Shown: positions 21,770-31,365, counted from the first letter of the stretch. The stretch: 64,000 bases of DNA from Diphasiastrum complanatum (GCA_029204225.1 CM055109.1:2916147-2980146); one strand, 5' to 3'. Notes: a model not told the origin generated them from the letters alone. Translations and numbers: made by a program.

Positions 21770-22635
21770 TGTTGAAAATTCCAGAATTCAACGTGTGGAA
21801 ATGTCCACAAGAGTGACTGATCTTGATTAAGCTTTGTGATTGGCACAGTACCCTGATTCTAGATTGTTCAACAAGATTTAGTTCTAAAGATATGGCTAAT
21901 TCACAATCTAGCATGCTAATCAATAGACTATGATAGCAATGCATCAAAGAATGATTAAAAGTACAAGATTACAATGCATAAGCATTAGCCTCAACACGAG
22001 TTAGAGAGAGAGAGCTAGAGAGATAACAAGAAAAAACAGTTTAAATCCAACCAAGCATGAGATAGCTACAAAAGTTTGGTTCTTCATTACTTTGTGAATG
22101 AGAATGATATGTATATATATAGAAGAGCCAAAATTTGTGGTACTCCTTGCATTCAATGCACATCCTACACCTATTCAAGTGCAAACAACTATTAACTTGA
22201 CACCTAACTGCTAGCATGCACAGGTTGCACCTAACTTCTACCTACTTTCTCCAAATGGCAATTTCTCAACTAGCCATGTACAGATCTACATGCATGTGTC
22301 CATTAGAGTGATTGCATGCTTTGCATGTCCCTATGGAAACTTAGGACATTATGCATTTATTGTGGCTCGAGTTTCTACAAGGTCATAATTGACCAATTCC
22401 ATGTGAATCTCTATATGCATGTCAAACTAGACATTGTCAACATTATTGAATATCATACTAGACCAACTAGACTTTATGCATGTCACTGGAATTTGATCTA
22501 CCTAACCCAAACTCGTCCTATTCTACAAGGATATGTGTTCAATTCACATACCTTGGATATGTACAAAATATTTACATGGGTAGGATCCCCCAAACATTAA
22601 CAATAGATGATAGATATGTTATACAATTTTTAACA
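21770..22635 (-). repeat. Co-c 5' LTR
   Basis: 866 bp, the same termini as 17669-18518. The segment near 22185-22199 absent from the other LTR accounts for most of the length difference. High similarity of the pair implies a fairly recent insertion relative to Gy-B. Confidence 0.88.
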
Positions 22636-23053
22636 TTGGGTAGACCAATTTATAATAGCATCTGCTTGATATAACCATGTTCTTCCAAATAATATCAAAT
22701 TAGGTGGTGTATCTATTGGATTCATGACAAGAAAATTCATAACAAATGTCTTTGTCTCTATAATTACGTTAATACCTCTTAGCTCACCCACTGGTATACA
22801 TTTAGTCACGTCCGCTAAATGGATTTCATGATAAGTGATAGGCTGTATCTCTAGTCCTAATTCTTTAACCATTGTTTTCATTACTGGATTGATACTGGAT
22901 CCTGAGTCTATTAGTATTCTATCTATAGTTTGATCTCCTATGGTTGCACTAATCTTTGGAACTCGACAATCTCCTCTATCTACATATTCTACTCTATTAC
23001 TGTATGTAGGTATACTTAGTGTGACTAACCTCTCCCCTTCCTCAGTCCCTACT
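22636..23053 (-). pseudogene. Gy-B second retropepsin domain
   Basis: Minus strand from about 23050: GERLVTLSIPTYSNRVEYVD, then the active-site loop LIDSGSSIN (catalytic Asp codon at 22906-22908), KELGLEIQPITYHEIHLADV, PVGELRGINVIIE, MNFLVMNPIDTPP and the closing FGRTWLYQADAIINW. All retropepsin landmarks are present, with a canonical DSG. It is homologous to the domain at 23055-23740 immediately upstream, sharing the LAD(A/V)T, GEL and GR(P/T)WLYQAD(V/A)I signatures. A 1-nt frame change separates the two. Co-c is inserted at its last residues (INWSTQ). A recombinational duplication is one explanation; a built-in two-domain protease is the other. Confidence 0.85.
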
Positions 23054-23740
23054 GACTGAAGCCCTTATAGCTCGAGGAAGATGTAGGTGTCTCGCCTTCG
23101 TACTTATCTTTTTCCCATGATATGGAAATTCTTTTATGACTTTTTCCTGTCGATGTCTCCATCTGGTCTCTGAAGGTAATCTCCTTTTTCTTCCAGTGGG
23201 TTATAACATCGGCCTGATAGAGCCATGGTCGTCCTAATAACACTTTATATGACGATTGTCTCGTAGTTTTTAATATTATAAAATCCATAAGAAACTTATG
23301 GTCTCCAATATAAATTGTGACCTGAGATAGTTCTCCTATTGGTGATCTTCTAGTTGCATCGGCTAACCTTAAATGTCTTAAAGTGGGAGCTATTTTATGA
23401 TGAATGCCTAATTCATATGCCGTTTCTTCAGTCATTATATTTACACTAGATCCGAAATCTATGGGTACATTATCTAAGATGCAGCCATTAATTACTATCT
23501 GAATCTCTAGTTGGCCTTCATCACCGTAATTAACTAATCCTAAGTTGATTACTGGTAACTTTGCTTTTCTTCTCTTTTTATTTTGCAAGAATTGCTTAAT
23601 TTCTTTCTTATAATATTGGTTATCGTCTAATAACTGTTTAAAGGTTATATTAGGCATTCTAGAAACAAGGTCTCCTACAATATTATAAGAACGGTTTCTA
23701 AGTGGTGACAGATCTCTAGGTATCTCGCTACTTATAACTG
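23054..23740 (-). pseudogene. Gy-B first retropepsin domain
   Basis: Minus strand. After gag comes a basic linker (KKEIKQFLQNKKRRKAKLP), then QLEIQIVINGCILDNVPID, the active-site loop IDFGSSVNIM (Asp codon at 23457-23459), HLRLADATRRSPIGELSQV, FLMDFIILKTTRQSSYKVLL and GRPWLYQADVITHW. The Ser of DSG is Phe here (TTC, one transition from TCC). The catalytic Asp is kept, but DFG is not a normal retropepsin triad. The frame is open from 23771 to a stop at 23049-23051. A frameshift near 23740 separates it from gag and another near 23055 separates it from the second protease. Tail sequence (KDKYEGETPTSSSSYKG) links the two domains. Confidence 0.85.
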
Positions 23741-24092
23741 TTCTTAGGCAAACCACCCAAGAACCATTCATTTTGCATAGGAACTGGATACTGGGCTCCT
23801 AGCTTTCCTATTAAATTCTTAACCCTACGAGTATATTTCCTAAGTGATTCCTTTGGCTTTTTCTCAACGAAGTTAAGCCGAGCTAACAATCTAGTGGAAT
23901 ATCCTATCTCCCTAAACTGTTTAAGGAATGCTGCTTTTAAAGCGTTCCAAGTATTAATTGTTTCCGGTACTAATTGACTGTACCAAATCCTAGCCTGCTT
24001 CCGCAGAAGACCTGACAAAATTCTAATTTTATCCTCATCTGTTGTAAAAGTACTATACTTTAGGACCATAAATGGATCTACAAAAGATCCAC
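23728..24092 (-). pseudogene. Gy-B gag, second half
   Basis: Minus strand, the classical retrotransposon gag domain: PFMVLKYSTFTTDEDKIRIL, GLLRKQARIWYSQLV, TWNALKAAFLKQF, KKPKESLRKYTRRVKNLI and ending NEWFLGGLP. It continues the gag piece at 27682-27215 across the Co-d insertion (EHTD / PFMV). No zinc knuckle is seen before the protease linker, which is missing or was never present. Confidence 0.85.
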
Positions 24093-24722
24093 AAGAGTGA
24101 TTGGATGCTTGCTTAACAATCTATCAAAAAACTAGACACAAAAAAGTTGATCTAGATTGGCAATTTGACAAACAACAAGCATTGACAATCAAAAGCATTG
24201 ATAAACATTGAAATCCGAGCCCACACGTGTGTACTACAGGCTTTAGTACGGACTTCAACCTGAGAAACAAGTAGAAATTGATTTGGTTTCATTTGGATCA
24301 CAAAAACTCAATGTACATAGTGAACTAGCTTGAGATTGCCAATGAGCTCCAAAAATTTTCTATCTTCTCACTATGGACAGAGGGAATACATAGCAAATTC
24401 GACTTCCTTCTTGAAGTTAGGTGGATTTCCAGCATGTAATAAGGAAGTTAACTCACTCTCCTTGACCTAAAATGAAAACCTAGTCTATTTCCTAGAGTTA
24501 TGCTTGGTAGATAGTTAGTTGGTCAAATTTTCACCTTAAACTTAGGTGTAGGTCCTATAAAGTAGGGATGACCACCAAATAGACATGACCAACTCTCTTG
24601 ACTTGACCTAACCTACATTAGGATGGCCTCACATTTGTGGGACCCACTTGTGTACACAATTTACACTATTCTACATGGTTTTTGATCAAGCTAGATTTGC
24701 CAATTTTTGGCAATTCTTCACA
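24083..24722 (-). repeat. Co-d 3' LTR
   Basis: Right end TTCTTCACA at 24722, left end about 24083. It contains CACACGTGTG at 24222-24231 and GTACGGAC at 24246-24253. Compared with the 26830-27214 copy it lacks about 19 bp after TTAGGATGG, a small deletion between ATGG repeats. It directly follows the polypurine tract in element orientation. Confidence 0.78.
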
Positions 24723-24734
24723 CTCCTCCTCAAA
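24723..24734 (-). other. Co-d polypurine tract
   Basis: Minus strand TTTGAGGAGGAG immediately preceding LTR start TGTGAAGAATTG. Confidence 0.8.
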
Positions 24735-24932
24735 TTTAGCTTGATCTATTTACAACTCTCTTCATAGATCAATGAAAGCTTTTAGAAGTGTCTAAAAAAT
24801 CCAGCTACAAAGAAGGAACTTTTGAGACTCCAATAGAGAATGATGTCCATGAAGGATCTTTCACCACCTCTTAAAGGATCCCTTACAAGATGTTCCATAA
24901 ATGTGTCTATATACATGTAGCACACTTCAAAA
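24735..24932 (-). pseudogene. Co-d remnant of RT/RNase H junction
   Basis: About 30 residues on the minus strand (FMEHLVRDPLRGGERSFMDI) match the copia RT end motif seen in Co-h as ESHVKLTIRGNERSFEDI. Everything between the gag-protease frame and this scrap, including YVDD, is deleted. Confidence 0.65.
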
Positions 24933-26906
24933 CTAAACATCATGCCAAGCCATGGATTCCAAGGCATTTTGTGCACTTGAAGATACATCAATCAAAATAT
25001 TAAGTGCATAAATAATGTTGCCAAAGACAACTTGTCTTGCTTGATCCATATGATTGAGCCTAGATGGCTCCATCTTGATACTCAAGGTTCTTCTTGGAGT
25101 CCTCGTGTCTTGAGCTTGCTCCTCCACTTGATTTGACTCCAAACCATCAATGAATTGAATAAGGTGTTGATCCAAAGGTGCTTCTTCAATTTTACAAATC
25201 TTCCACTCTTGAAAGATCACATTTCCACCATTGACAAATTCTTTGGCTGAAAACAAGTAGATTCTACAATCTCTACTTGAAGAGCAAAACACTACCATTA
25301 TTCCTATCATTGAAATAGGATAATCTTTGGTCCTTACATTGGAATGATCATGCTCAAAGCATGTGGACCCAAATATTTTCAATACAAATGATGTTTCATC
25401 TTTTATGACACTATTCAAACTATTACAAAAATAGTTATCCAATGAAATTGCTTTATCAACAACAAATGTAGATTTCAAAGCATCCCATTTCATTGTCTTG
25501 TCATACAAAGTAATAAACACCATGAATCTTAAAGGTAAGAAACAAGTCACCTCATGTCTACTAATACTTTCCAAAAAGTATTCAAAGATAGTAGACTCTC
25601 CAATGCTCACCACCCTTGCAAGATGCACACTTGAATGGACAATTTGCATGCAATTTGATGACTCGGACATTGTCATTGAGGACTGAACTCTCATGCTTTG
25701 AGGCTGATCCTCAAGATCTTCCTCCTTTTGATGCTCCTCCTCAATGCAAGCAAGATTACACTTTGCCAAGATCTCCTCTTGAGTGATCTCCTCCTTTGCC
25801 AAGCTCATTCTTTCAAAAGCAACACTAGCTTCCAACTTAAACAATCTTCCATGTTTAAATCCCTTTGCAATGCAAACATCATTCTTCAAGATGAAGCAAA
25901 CACCATGCTTAAAGTGGACATCCAAACCACTTTCTAAGAGTAGACCAACACTAAGCATATTCTTGGTGATTGATGGTACATAAAGGACATTTTCTAGATC
26001 CATGCATTTTGAGGATTCTAGATACAAAGAGATGGTGCCAACACCATCTATCCTACACTCTTCATCATTTGTAGTAAAGACAAACTTTTTAGCATCATTG
26101 AAAGAGTGTAAGGTTGAGAAAAAGTCCTTTTCACAAGACATGTGGGAGCTAGCCCCACTGTCGATCCACCAATTGTCTCTTGAATTGCTATTGCTTGTTG
26201 GTGAGGATGTAGATGCCATCAAGAATACATCTACTTCATCCTCCTCCTCCTCCTTTGCAAGGTTTCCTTGTTTGTCCTCCTCCACTTGTGCTCTTAGCCT
26301 CTTGTAGCATTCAGATGCATAATGCCCCTTCCTTCCACAAAAGAAGCATTTATGCTTTGACTTGTCCTTTGAGCTTGATGCATCATCCTCTTCTTTGGCC
26401 TCCTTTGGATGCTTCTTCTTTCCATTGGTCTTCTTCTTGCCCTTGAATGAGAAATTGGCTTTCTCATCACCATCCTGCAACGACAAGGAACTCATCCTAG
26501 ATTTTGCATGGAGCATCCTACACTCTTCAGCCACTAATACACTGTGAAGTTTTTCTATAGTTGGCAAAGTGTCTTGGATGGCAAAACTTTGGACCAAATT
26601 TGCAAAGTCATCTCCTACACCATTAAGGACAATTTGTACAAGCTCTTCATCATGAATCTTCTCTCCAATGGAAGCCAACTCCCTATTTAGAGACTTGATT
26701 CTGAGTACATAATTCTGTGCACTCTCTTCACTTCTCCTCATGCTTTGCAAAATTTGATTTCTAAGCATAAGAACTCTAGAAGTGTTGCTAGACTCATAGA
26801 TTGATTTTAAAGACTCCCAAGCCAAATTTTCTATCTTCTCACTATGGAGAGAGGGAATACATAGCAAATTCGACTTCCTTCTTGAAGTTAGGTGGATTTC
26901 CAGCAT
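24933..26906 (-). CDS. Co-d gag-protease with eroded integrase-like tail, one open frame
   Basis: 657 codons without a stop. The first ~27 codons are antisense-free LTR sequence, fused to gag at about ENLAWESLKSIYESS. Gag continues through SRVLMLRNQILQSMRR and a CX2CX4HX4C zinc knuckle (residues 187-200, CFFCGRKGHYASEC) to a protease with WWIDSGASSHMS (Asp249). From about residue 385 on, the tail can still be matched to integrase in order (IVHSSVHLARVVSIGES; KIFGSTCFEH; IGIMVVFCSSSRDCRIYLFS; NVIFQE) but the HHCC and DDE residues are gone. It ends with a linker like that before RT (RRTLSIKMEPSRLNHMDQ). Gag and protease may still be functional; the tail cannot be an integrase. A start codon near the LTR junction is uncertain. 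Confidence 0.75.
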   Translation of the reverse strand: MLEIHLTSRRKSNLLCIPSLHSEKIENLAWESLKSIYESSNTSRVLMLRNQILQSMRRSEESAQNYVLRIKSLNRELASIGEKIHDEELVQIVLNGVGDDFANLVQSFAIQDTLPTIEKLHSVLVAEECRMLHAKSRMSSLSLQDGDEKANFSFKGKKKTNGKKKHPKEAKEEDDASSSKDKSKHKCFFCGRKGHYASECYKRLRAQVEEDKQGNLAKEEEEDEVDVFLMASTSSPTSNSNSRDNWWIDSGASSHMSCEKDFFSTLHSFNDAKKFVFTTNDEECRIDGVGTISLYLESSKCMDLENVLYVPSITKNMLSVGLLLESGLDVHFKHGVCFILKNDVCIAKGFKHGRLFKLEASVAFERMSLAKEEITQEEILAKCNLACIEEEHQKEEDLEDQPQSMRVQSSMTMSESSNCMQIVHSSVHLARVVSIGESTIFEYFLESISRHEVTCFLPLRFMVFITLYDKTMKWDALKSTFVVDKAISLDNYFCNSLNSVIKDETSFVLKIFGSTCFEHDHSNVRTKDYPISMIGIMVVFCSSSRDCRIYLFSAKEFVNGGNVIFQEWKICKIEEAPLDQHLIQFIDGLESNQVEEQAQDTRTPRRTLSIKMEPSRLNHMDQARQVVFGNIIYALNILIDVSSSAQNALESMAWHDV

Positions 26907-27214
26907 GTAATAAGGAAGTTAACTCACTCTCCTTGACCTAAAATGAAACCCTAGTCTATTTCCTAGAGTTATGCTTGGTAGATAGTTAGTTGGTCAAATT
27001 TTCACCTTAAACTTAAATGTAGGTCCTATAAAGTAGGGATGACCACCAAATAGACATGACCAACTCTCTTGACTTGACCTAACCTACATTAGGATGGGTT
27101 TCCCATGTGGCATCATGGCCTCACATTTGTGGGACCCACTTGTGTACACAATTTACACTATTCTACATGGTTTTTGATCAAGCTAGATGTGCCAATTTTT
27201 GGCAATTCTTCACA
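26830..27214 (-). repeat. Co-d 5' LTR, truncated and fused to gag
   Basis: Matches the right-hand part of the 24083-24722 LTR. At about 26832-26842 it switches from LTR to gag inside GAAAATTT, a short string present in both parents (the LTR continues GAAAATTTTTGGAGC at 24350). A microhomology deletion removed the LTR end, primer site, leader and gag start. Confidence 0.82.
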
Positions 27215-27682
27215 TCTGTATGCTCTTTATTTGCTATGGTAATGGATTCAAATTGTGACAAATAACTATCTGCATCTTTAGAAGATGATCCCTTAAAGAA
27301 ATTGTAGCTGATTTTTGTAGATGTGGGTGGTGCTGGATTAGCCATATTAATAGATGGTGGTGAACTAGATGAACTTGGAGGATCTGAATCTAAACTTCGC
27401 TCAGACAAAGATTCTAAACTTGGTTCAGAAGTAGAATCAGACAAATCCGATTCAGGTGAATCTGTAGAACTTGGTTTCAACGGATTTTTTCTCAAATGAA
27501 TCTACAAATGCTGTAGTAGCGTGTAGAAGATCATTAAACGCTTCAGGTGTTAATCTTGCTCTAATTGGTAAATTTTGCAAATTCTGCAAATACAAATCTC
27601 TAGACTTCCTATATGCTTCTAAACATTGTGCACGCTCTAAATGCTTCTGCTCAATAGTTGCTTAAGAGTACGTTCTTGGCAT
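27215..27682 (-). pseudogene. Gy-B gag, first half
   Basis: ATG at 27682-27680, 66 bp from the primer site. Reading: MPRTYS, a stop (TAA, one change from CAA), ATIEQKHLERAQCLEAYRK, LPIRARLTPEAFNDLLHA, then a frame change at an A-run near 27490, a Ser/Asp/Pro-rich stretch (SDSTSEPSLESLSERSLDSD) and YNFFKGSSSKDADSYLSQF, ITIANKEHTD. Co-d interrupts here. The acidic Ser-rich segment is typical low-complexity gag linker. Confidence 0.8.
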
Positions 27683-27747
27683 GCATTACATGAGAAAGAT
27701 TCGTAGATGTAATACACTCAAAAATATTGCAAAAGGTGAAATTCATC

Positions 27748-27765
27748 TCCCCGGCAACGGCGCCA
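27748..27765 (-). other. Gy-B primer-binding site (tRNA-Asp type)
   Basis: Minus strand TGGCGCCGTTGCCGGGGA, the plant gypsy primer site complementary to the 3' end of tRNA-Asp, five bases from the LTR. Confidence 0.9.
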
Positions 27766-27770
27766 AATTA

Positions 27771-28742
27771 TGTGGTGGCCTAGTCATTATAGATTTCCAC
27801 AAAAATGATGAATTATGTAGTATAAAAGGTTTGATCATTCCCCAAAAGAGAGAATAATCTCATCTTTTGCATGGTAAATTTATATATGATAAAATTCACA
27901 ACAAATACTACAGCGACATAACTGGTTATCCAAAGATATTTGGGTAAATTGGCATCCAGGAACACCAATGATGAAATGTTTTGGTCAAGGTCTGTAAATG
28001 TAAGGATTACTTTATTCTTTCAGGCTCTTCAGGCATCAAGGAAACATTCAGAACTGACAACAACTAGAAATTAGATTCAGTAAGCAGAATCACATTAGCT
28101 AAGGATTCTTCTTAATCAAACACAGAGAATTAGTCTTTATCGCAGAAAGGAAACAAAACAGAGCCTCAAACAATTCTGTTATCAGAACACATAGCTCATT
28201 CAGAAATGAAAGAAGGTCTGCTAAGAAATGATGCTGAACAACTTCGATTAATACCCTGCACATATTAGTCAGAATTGTTACTTGCTGGTGTCGCCTGGAA
28301 ATCCATGTTAGAGTAACTAAAATTCAGTATAATATAAGAAATGTGTGTGACGCAAACAGAACAGTGTGTTTGCACATATGATAAGAAGTAATTTTGTGAA
28401 AGATAGCAGAAGGAAAAGAATGCTCAAGCTATAGCAACTCGCTCTTCTCTCTATTGATACTCAGTTCTGCATAGAAATGCATCAATAGAATGGCACGAAG
28501 TGTCAACCTTATAGGAACGATCACCGGCCTCAATGTCATTTACGAACCGTTAAATGTCGGTTTTGGACTTCTATTGCGTCTCTTTAGAACATCGCAACTT
28601 CTACTTAAAATATGAATTTACAAAGTGCGAAATAGGCCTTTACATGTATTTAGGCACTATAGCACATTTTACGTATATGGAAATTGATAATTATTACAAT
28701 ATATGACATAACTCGGATAATGTGAAATCATAAGTCTCCACA
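27771..28742 (-). repeat. Gy-B 5' LTR
   Basis: 972 bp. On the plus strand it runs from TGTGGTGGCC to GTCTCCACA, so both ends are TGTGG/CCACA. The adjacent primer-binding site fixes the inner boundary. The matching 3' LTR is not in the window, lost with the region replaced by Gy-C and Co-b. Confidence 0.8.
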
Positions 28743-30060
28743 ATAATTGTCACCTTGAATCTTTGATACCATCATGTTTCCAGGTATTTACTTATGCAAA
28801 CACCATACTAAGGTGAATTTATGAGGTTATACTACTTACACTTTCCTCGTACTCTTTTGCATTATATTGAAAATAGGCCACCTTCTTGAAAATGATATTA
28901 CGGATACTAAAATAAGGAACACATGTGATTCTTGCTTTTTGCATAACATTGAAAATTCTTCATTGAGTACTATTATAGGCAATCAAACTCAAATATGCAA
29001 TTGCGTTAACCATACAATTTAAAGATTACTATGAAACTCATGTGTTGTTAGCTAACACACTATCCAAATTATAGGATTATGAAATATACTTTAGTGTTTT
29101 ATCTCATTGAACTTTAATCTTGGCTTAGAAGCACAACATTCACATGACTAAAACTTCAAAGAAGATGTGCTCAAGAACAAGATTTCTTTGCATACGACAT
29201 TTAGTTTAATTTCAAACTTAGTATCCAAAGATTGAATATATTTTCCAACTTGCCAAACTAACTGTTTTTCAAGCTAGATATCCTTTGATCACCCAAAAAT
29301 CATCATATATGACAAAAAGAAGTTTGTAATAAATCTAGTATGTTGTTAACTTCACAATAAATCTTGACACCTCATTATCCACTTTGTGGATGGTTCTCAT
29401 GAACATTTGATATACGGAAAATTATCTTTAGCCATTAACCAAATCTTTTTGACTTTTAAAATAGCCTTTTATTCCACTAGTTGCATAGCAATCCATGGTC
29501 CAAGTTAAATATGCACAATAAACCATTATGATCAATGTGATTTCTAAAATAGACATTTTACAACATGTTAAGTCTTTTAGTGTGAACTTTATGGTATGCC
29601 AATGTACTGTGGAGTTGAAAGACCAATTTGTCTATTTAAGAGCGAGAAAGCCATATAAATCATGCAACAAAAATTATATATTTTAGTTTTTGTACAAGAT
29701 TCGAAGATATGATTAAAAGGTGAGTCAATTACAAATTTATACTCATGGTCAACATAATTTTTTCTCATGTTCTAATATACATCCTCTAAGTTTACACCTC
29801 TACAATTGATTTCTTCTTCTATGTTGTAGCCCTCACTATTGTTCTTTCTAATGCAAAAATATCCATACTTTTTTCAATATTCATTACCCATTTCTTGTGA
29901 AACTAGCATTCAAGTTTAACTCAATAGTCATATACTATTAGAAACATAATGCCATCTTTTATGTCCATCTTGACATCTGCATCTTCGATAGCTATTTTTT
30001 TTCTCGTTCCAAATGGGATGAAATGTCAAGGCTTTTATTCAAACAACTAGATTGAAACAT
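28743..30060. other. AT-rich DNA, nothing recognised
   Basis: About 1.3 kb with only short chance open frames. No LTR end, primer site or coding similarity identified. The first five bases, ATAAT, would be the Gy-B target site. Confidence 0.5.
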
Positions 30061-30399
30061 CACTACAGTCATGCAAACCATGCATGAGTTCCAAGAACTA
30101 TATGTGATAAACAATAATTTACAAGAAAATCAGACTACGAAAGGCCTGTATCATAATAGTGGCATCTAATGTGGAAAGTGAGGATGAGGCCATGATACTA
30201 GGGCAGATATCGCTCTTGTGCGCGAGGGAAGCAATACGGAAATTTCTTTTTGTAAAGAACGCGCATAAGAGAAATATGTATGGGGCAGATAGCACCGGGT
30301 TATCGCACTTGTGCACAGGTAAAGATCAAGTAACAACAAACAACACAAAGTGCACGCACAAGAGCAATATGCCATGAAATTCAAGAAAAAAAACGCAAA

Positions 30400-30715
30400 A
30401 AATTAATCGGATTGCGTGCCTTTTATAGGAAATTTTTTCACACGTGCGGTCTCTTAAAAATCAATGATAAACTTCATTGATACTGTTTACGATGTACATT
30501 AATATTGACAGCTATTACCACAGTTGTCATTAGCCATAGGCTAGTCTATTAGTCTACTCTTAGGTTTTCTCTCTCTATTAGGATTCAGGGTTCATTTGTA
30601 TATTTGACATTCAATATAATGTAGTGTGATAGAACAATAATGTGTGTTCTTCTTCCGTCTTCTTTTGGTGAATGCTTATGGTGAATGCTTGATGTTGCAT
30701 ATTTGATTATTGACA
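30400..30715 (+). repeat. Co-e 5' LTR, right-hand part
   Basis: The right end is fixed at 30715 (ATTGACA) by the adjacent primer-binding site. The left end was not determined; it may begin anywhere from about 30000. A TATA-like TTTTATAGG is near 30420 and CACACGTG at about 30432. Confidence 0.55.
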
Positions 30716-30727
30716 TGGCATCAGAGC
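30716..30727 (+). other. Co-e primer-binding site
   Basis: TGGCATCAGAGC, one mismatch from the initiator-Met site TGGTATCAGAGC, directly after LTR end ACA. Confidence 0.85.
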
Positions 30728-30902
30728 TGCGATAGTCTTGCGTGCCTGATCAGTGGATATAGCTTGTCACTGGCTCTGCAATGAAGTGAGAAAGTCCTTC
30801 ATGGGAGGTGAAAGCTTGGAGAGACAAAAACGGCTAGAAGAAATTCTTCTTTGGTGTATTTTGCAGGTTTCGAATTCAGAATTATCAGTGGAGAATGAAG
30901 AC

Positions 30903-31106
30903 ATAGTCCTCGAGGCATTAGAAAGGCCAGGGGAGCATCAGACAGATTGAAAATCTGATAAGTGGGGAGATTTTTACAATACTTCCTAGTTGTTGTGAAA
31001 AGCATAGTCCCGGAGGCATCAGAAAGGCCAGGGTAGCATCAGACAGATTGAAAATCTGTTGAGTGGGGGAGATTTTTACAATACTTCCTAGTTGTTGTGG
31101 AAAGTA
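30903..31106 (+). repeat. 101-bp tandem duplication in Co-e leader
   Basis: Two copies (about 30903-31004 and 31005-31106), each with AGAAAGGCCAGGG, GCATCAGACAGATTGAAAAT and TACTTCCTAGTTGTTGTG. Each contains the small hairpin CAGATT-GAA-AATCTG. Confidence 0.85.
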
Positions 31107-31365
31107 TTATTTGTGTGAGAGGTTTGCCAAGAAATCTCTCATTTGTCTGCTTGGAGTACCACAAATCACACTAGACAGTGTCTAGTACTGCCATTTAGAG
31201 TTAGGAGGCTTCATACTTTTCACATTATTGATCTCTGTCTTTTGAACGATCACACATTTCAAAATCTTTGCAAAGAAGAGACGGCGTAGCCACCACGCCG
31301 AAGTGGAAAATCTAGAATATTCCCTCTGAAAGTTCTTATATTCCCTCTATTTCTCATCTTTTCTG

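Larger units (their letters stand above)
17669..22635 (-). mobile_element. Co-c: copia element inserted in Gy-B protease 2
   Basis: 4,967 bp with both LTRs (850 and 866 bp), a polypurine tract next to the 3' LTR, gag and protease sequence and a heavily reduced pol. The flanks share TTGG (left 17665-17668, right 22636-22639), a 4-bp duplication, or 5 bp with one mismatch. Removing the element restores Gy-B reading from INWSTQ onward. RT is not recognisable and gag lacks its zinc-knuckle region, so this is a non-autonomous derivative. Confidence 0.85.
24083..27214 (-). mobile_element. Co-d: deleted copia inserted in Gy-B gag
   Basis: Minus strand: truncated 5' LTR (27214-26830) fused directly to gag, one long open frame to 24933, a scrap of RT/RNase H junction, polypurine tract and 3' LTR (24722 to about 24083). 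The primer site, leader and first part of gag are missing, and RT is deleted. The target sequence (Gy-B gag) is recognisable on both sides. I could not define a clean 5-bp duplication at the 24083 side. Confidence 0.82.
17082..28742 (-). mobile_element. Gy-B: nested gypsy element, host of Co-c and Co-d
   Basis: Minus-strand gypsy. In order it has: 5' LTR 28742-27771, primer site 27765-27748, gag from 27682, interruption by Co-d (27214 to about 24083), gag continuation to about 23740, protease 1, protease 2, interruption by Co-c (22635-17669), and a linker and RT front half to 17082, where Gy-C cuts it. RNase H, integrase and 3' LTR are missing. Coding sequence continues across both copia insertions: SITIANKEHTD before Co-d resumes as PFMVLKYSTF after it, and INWSTQ before Co-c resumes at the next codons beyond it. 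Confidence 0.85.

Noticed and set aside
24070-24095. A clean 5-bp target duplication for Co-d
   Set aside because: The right flank is ACAGA before the LTR; the left side reads GTAGA at best, and the LTR end there lacks a clear CA, so I do not claim it.
16189-28742. Gy-C LTR (16189-17081) as the 3' LTR of Gy-B
   Set aside because: It has its own primer-binding site on the far side and different termini and sequence from the Gy-B LTR at 27771-28742; Gy-B RT is cut mid-domain at its edge.
30119-30384. Overlapping 65-72 codon frames on both strands
   Set aside because: Short, no motif, probably inside or near the Co-e LTR.
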